From Micromonospora noduli (GTDB taxonomy: Bacteria > Actinomycetota > Actinomycetes > Mycobacteriales > Micromonosporaceae), in NCBI RefSeq assembly GCF_003264365.1, contig NZ_PYAK01000021.1, positions 1 through 64,000 of the forward strand: DNA of 64,000 nt, in the 5' to 3' direction. The translations under genes were made by a program, and so were the position numbers. Below the pieces are notes generated by a model. It did not search any database. It worked only from the letters and a program-made list of their open reading frames with translations, and was not told where the DNA came from. Of the stretch, positions 62,041-64,000 are shown piece after piece; the first letter of the stretch is position 1, and every line of letters starts with the position of its first letter.

Positions 62041-62126
62041 CGGGATCTCCCTCCGTGCTGATGACGAACATGGCGACGACTTGCAAGGCGACGACGAACA
62101 GGGCGATGAGGGACGGACAGCAAGAA

Positions 62127-62157
62127 GCCGCCCGGTCCGGCTGTCGGACGGGGCGGC
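62127..62157 (-). terminator. Stem-loop between small ORF and HNH gene
   Basis: GCCGCCCGGTCCG (62127-62139) pairs with CGGACGGGGCGGC (62145-62157) apart from one G-G mismatch, 5-nt loop. Read on the minus strand it follows the small frame at 62178-62267 and is followed by ttcttgc. Confidence 0.5.
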
Positions 62158-62177
62158 TCAGCGCGTACGGATACGCG

Positions 62178-62267
62178 TCAGTCGGGCCGGCCCGCCCAGG
62201 GACCTTCCGCTCGGTAACCGTCACCGGGCAGCGTCGACAGCACGGTGCTGACGTGCCATGTCGTCAT
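62178..62267 (-). CDS. Possible 29-residue small protein
   Basis: A short frame, MTTWHVSTVLSTLPGDGYRA then EGPWAGRPD, starting at an ATG 6-10 nt after gggagcag on the minus strand and ending 20 nt before a stem-loop. There is no membrane segment. It could be a small protein or a leader peptide of the HNH gene. I have no family match; support rests on the ribosome site and hairpin. Confidence 0.35.
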   Translation of the reverse strand: MTTWHVSTVLSTLPGDGYRAEGPWAGRPD

Positions 62268-62302
62268 GAGCTGCTCCCGCGGTGGTGGTTGACCTTGCGC
62301 GC

Positions 62303-63511
62303 TCACGGTAGGTCGACCCGGGAGACACGGGCAACGTATTTCGATCGGCCAGCCTCGTCGGGACGCCGCTGGCGACGGGTGCGGGGAGCTGCTTTGGCCG
62401 AGACCTGGGCGGTGGTCAGCGGCCGGTTCAGCCGCAGGGCCATCCGTGCGGTGAGTTCGCTGTCCAGCAGCGGCCGGTTGACCTCCCCGGCGACGGCGAG
62501 GGCGGGCCCGGAGACCGACCTCCAGATCGCGGCCAGCCCGGCGCCGAGGCCCACCAGGGCGACGGTGGCCCGGGTGGTCGGTGAGCCGGCGGCCGCGGCG
62601 GCACTCACCCCGACGACCGCGAAGAGCACCAACAGCAGGGGTACGAGCACCGGCCAGAAAATGCCTCGGGCCGCCTGCGCCACCAGTCGCCGGTCTCGGA
62701 TGATCAGGTTCCTGGCGATCACCGCGTAGTCCTCCTCGTCGAGCAGGTCGCGCGGGTGCAGGCCGCCGGTGAGCACGTCGCGCCAGAGGTCACCCTGGCC
62801 GCGTAGCGCCCGGCTCAGGGTGGCGGGCGTCGGCTCGGTCGGGTCCCCGTGGCCGGCCCGGTCGACAGCGCTCGCCCAGGCGGCCAGCGAGCGGCGCACC
62901 ACCGCGGCCGAGTACGGCGGCAGCACGCTGGCCAGCTCGTCCAACCACCTGCTGATCTGGACCTGCCGGCCGCCGAACTGCCGCAGCAACTGCGAGACGT
63001 CGCCGGCTCGGACGGTGTCGGCCACTGAACGGCCCAGTCGGTAGGCCAGCCCGACCCGATGGTTGGCGGCCATCGCCCAGCGCAGCACCTCCACGTTGAG
63101 GTCGTCGAGGGCGAGCAGCAGCGGCACCGGGTCGGCGGGGTCGGGCTGGCCCAGGTCGGGGAGCAGGGCTCGGGCGGCCGACGTGTCGGGCACCGGCCCG
63201 GTGTGCCGGGTGAGGTCGGCGATCTGGGCCAGGGCTACGTCCACCCCGTCGAGGTACATCCGCATCCGACGGTGGGCGGACATCTCGGTGAGGTTGGAGA
63301 GTTTGGCCGGCGGTACGGCTGGGCGGGCCTCGACGAAGGCGCGGGGCTCGGCGTGCTGCCCGTGGTGATAGGCGTCCGCCATCCACCAACCCAGCCGGAG
63401 CGCGGTGACGATGCAGGCGCGCTCGTCGCGCATCAGCGGGTACGCGTCGTCGCGGCCGATCTCGTCGATCGACGAACCGTTCTCCGCGCCGGCGCGGTGC
63501 AGTGGTGACAT
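62303..63511 (-). CDS. Conserved protein of unknown function with two C-terminal membrane helices
   Basis: A 402-residue protein. Mostly helical N-terminal region of about 280 residues (ERACIVTALRLGWWMADAYHHGQH, VALAQIADLTRHTGPVP, QFGGRQVQISRWLDELASVLPPYSAAVV), then two hydrophobic segments at about 295-320 and 330-350, and a basic C-terminal tail. No known domain recognised. The ATG at 63511 follows gcgggag; the frame extends to 63664 as noncoding. Upstream of the oxidoreductase gene fragment on the same strand. Confidence 0.6.
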   Translation of the reverse strand: MSPLHRAGAENGSSIDEIGRDDAYPLMRDERACIVTALRLGWWMADAYHHGQHAEPRAFVEARPAVPPAKLSNLTEMSAHRRMRMYLDGVDVALAQIADLTRHTGPVPDTSAARALLPDLGQPDPADPVPLLLALDDLNVEVLRWAMAANHRVGLAYRLGRSVADTVRAGDVSQLLRQFGGRQVQISRWLDELASVLPPYSAAVVRRSLAAWASAVDRAGHGDPTEPTPATLSRALRGQGDLWRDVLTGGLHPRDLLDEEDYAVIARNLIIRDRRLVAQAARGIFWPVLVPLLLVLFAVVGVSAAAAAGSPTTRATVALVGLGAGLAAIWRSVSGPALAVAGEVNRPLLDSELTARMALRLNRPLTTAQVSAKAAPRTRRQRRPDEAGRSKYVARVSRVDLP

Positions 63512-63578
63512 CTCCCGCTGCCCTCCCGCCCGGCCGATCGACGGTTGATCATTCGAGCGTACGGCAGCGTACGGTGGC

Positions 63579-64000
63579 TTATGTTGTGTTTTGTCGATTT
63601 GGCCCGGTGCGACCGGCCAACAGCCCACGCGGTCGGATCGAGCGCACCGGCTCGGCCGCGCCACCCTCCGCGCGCAGGATGTGGTTCGCGGCGATGATCC
63701 CGGTCGCCGCCGAGCGTTCCATCAACGCGCTCGGGAAGCCCGTGGCGATGCCGTCGCCGGCCAGGTAGAGGCCGTTCGCGTCGGTTCGTACCCCCGGCCG
63801 CCAGGCGTGGCTGCCCGGCGTGAACGCCGGCGCCTGCGCCTCCACCCGGGCCCGCAGCTCGCGGACCCGCAGGTCGCCAGCCTCCGGCCAGAGCGCGACC
63901 AGCTCGCGGCGCATCCGCTCGGCCAGCTCCTCGGCCGGCACGCCGGGCTCGCAGGCGTACGCGTGCAGCTCGACGACCGACCCTCCGGTCTGCTGCGCCC
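63579..64000 (-). CDS. FAD-dependent oxidoreductase, C-terminal part (runs off the window)
   Basis: The last 140 residues of a flavoprotein of the phytoene-desaturase / hydroxysqualene-dehydroxylase type. The final FAD-binding motif is visible: DANGLYLAGDGIATGFPSALMERSAATG, in which GD contacts the flavin. The frame is open to the right edge (GSVVELHAYACEPGVPAEELAERM), so the N-terminal dinucleotide fold lies outside. Substrate cannot be named; the squalene/carotenoid class is likely. Confidence 0.8.
   Translation of the reverse strand, partial: AQQTGGSVVELHAYACEPGVPAEELAERMRRELVALWPEAGDLRVRELRARVEAQAPAFTPGSHAWRPGVRTDANGLYLAGDGIATGFPSALMERSAATGIIAANHILRAEGGAAEPVRSIRPRGLLAGRTGPNRQNTT

Overview
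The window is chromosomal DNA from a high-GC actinomycete, most likely Micromonosporaceae (Micromonospora or Actinoplanes-like). The signs are very high GC with many GTG starts, CarD, DisA, DUF397 proteins next to an XRE/DUF5753 regulator, many short-leader or leaderless genes, and a type III polyketide synthase locus of the Actinoplanes/Micromonospora type. I see no phage, insertion sequence, rRNA operon or CRISPR array. One tRNA gene is present (Thr, UGU anticodon).

The backbone is the conserved actinobacterial block mutY / membrane protein / disA-radA / small lipoprotein / carD-ispD-ispF / cysS-rlmB (order recalled from Mycobacterium tuberculosis Rv3589c to Rv3579c). Here it is opened in two places. 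About 6 kb between the lipoprotein gene and carD carries UbiA prenyltransferase, methyltransferase, acyl-CoA-dehydrogenase-fold and type III PKS genes, probably a phenolic-lipid pathway. About 31 kb between ispF and cysS carries accessory functions.

In the 31-kb part: (1) tyrosine catabolism in two pieces, hmgA divergent from an unknown gene coupled to fumarylacetoacetase (15.4-18.7 kb), and an operon HPPD-RDD-RDD-aminotransferase next to an Lrp/AsnC regulator (24.0-28.6 kb); (2) a cell-surface module resembling the firmicute WxL system: a small LPVTG protein, two paralogous secreted proteins and a DUF916-like protein (21.2-23.9 kb); (3) two membrane-anchored PQQ-like propellers; (4) both a class I and a class II fumarase flanking a large SARP/NB-ARC/TPR regulator (30.3-36.6 kb); (5) a repeat-rich stretch, 37-46.6 kb, with minisatellites in and between genes, an XRE-DUF397 pair, GNAT, CGNR, EamA, HAD, a subtilase, a DUF559 protein and an IclR regulator.

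After cysS-rlmB come an orphan MsiK-type sugar ATPase with a perfect palindromic operator, tRNA-Thr, a lipoprotein, an AraC-VOC pair, a DUF998 protein, a histidine phosphatase, a secreted M4 metalloprotease, an enoyl-CoA hydratase homologue, a tandem pair of paralogous membrane proteins, a Ser/Thr kinase, an HNH endonuclease, and at the right edge the C-terminal end of an FAD-dependent oxidoreductase.

The strongest non-routine signals are the WxL-like surface module, the unknown gene in a tyrosine pathway that lacks a visible maleylacetoacetate isomerase, a 23-bp inverted repeat that buries the ispD ribosome-binding site and start codon, a perfect 19-bp operator between hmgA and its divergent neighbour, a set of genes whose -10 box lies 6-8 nt before the start codon, and a family of long near-palindromes.
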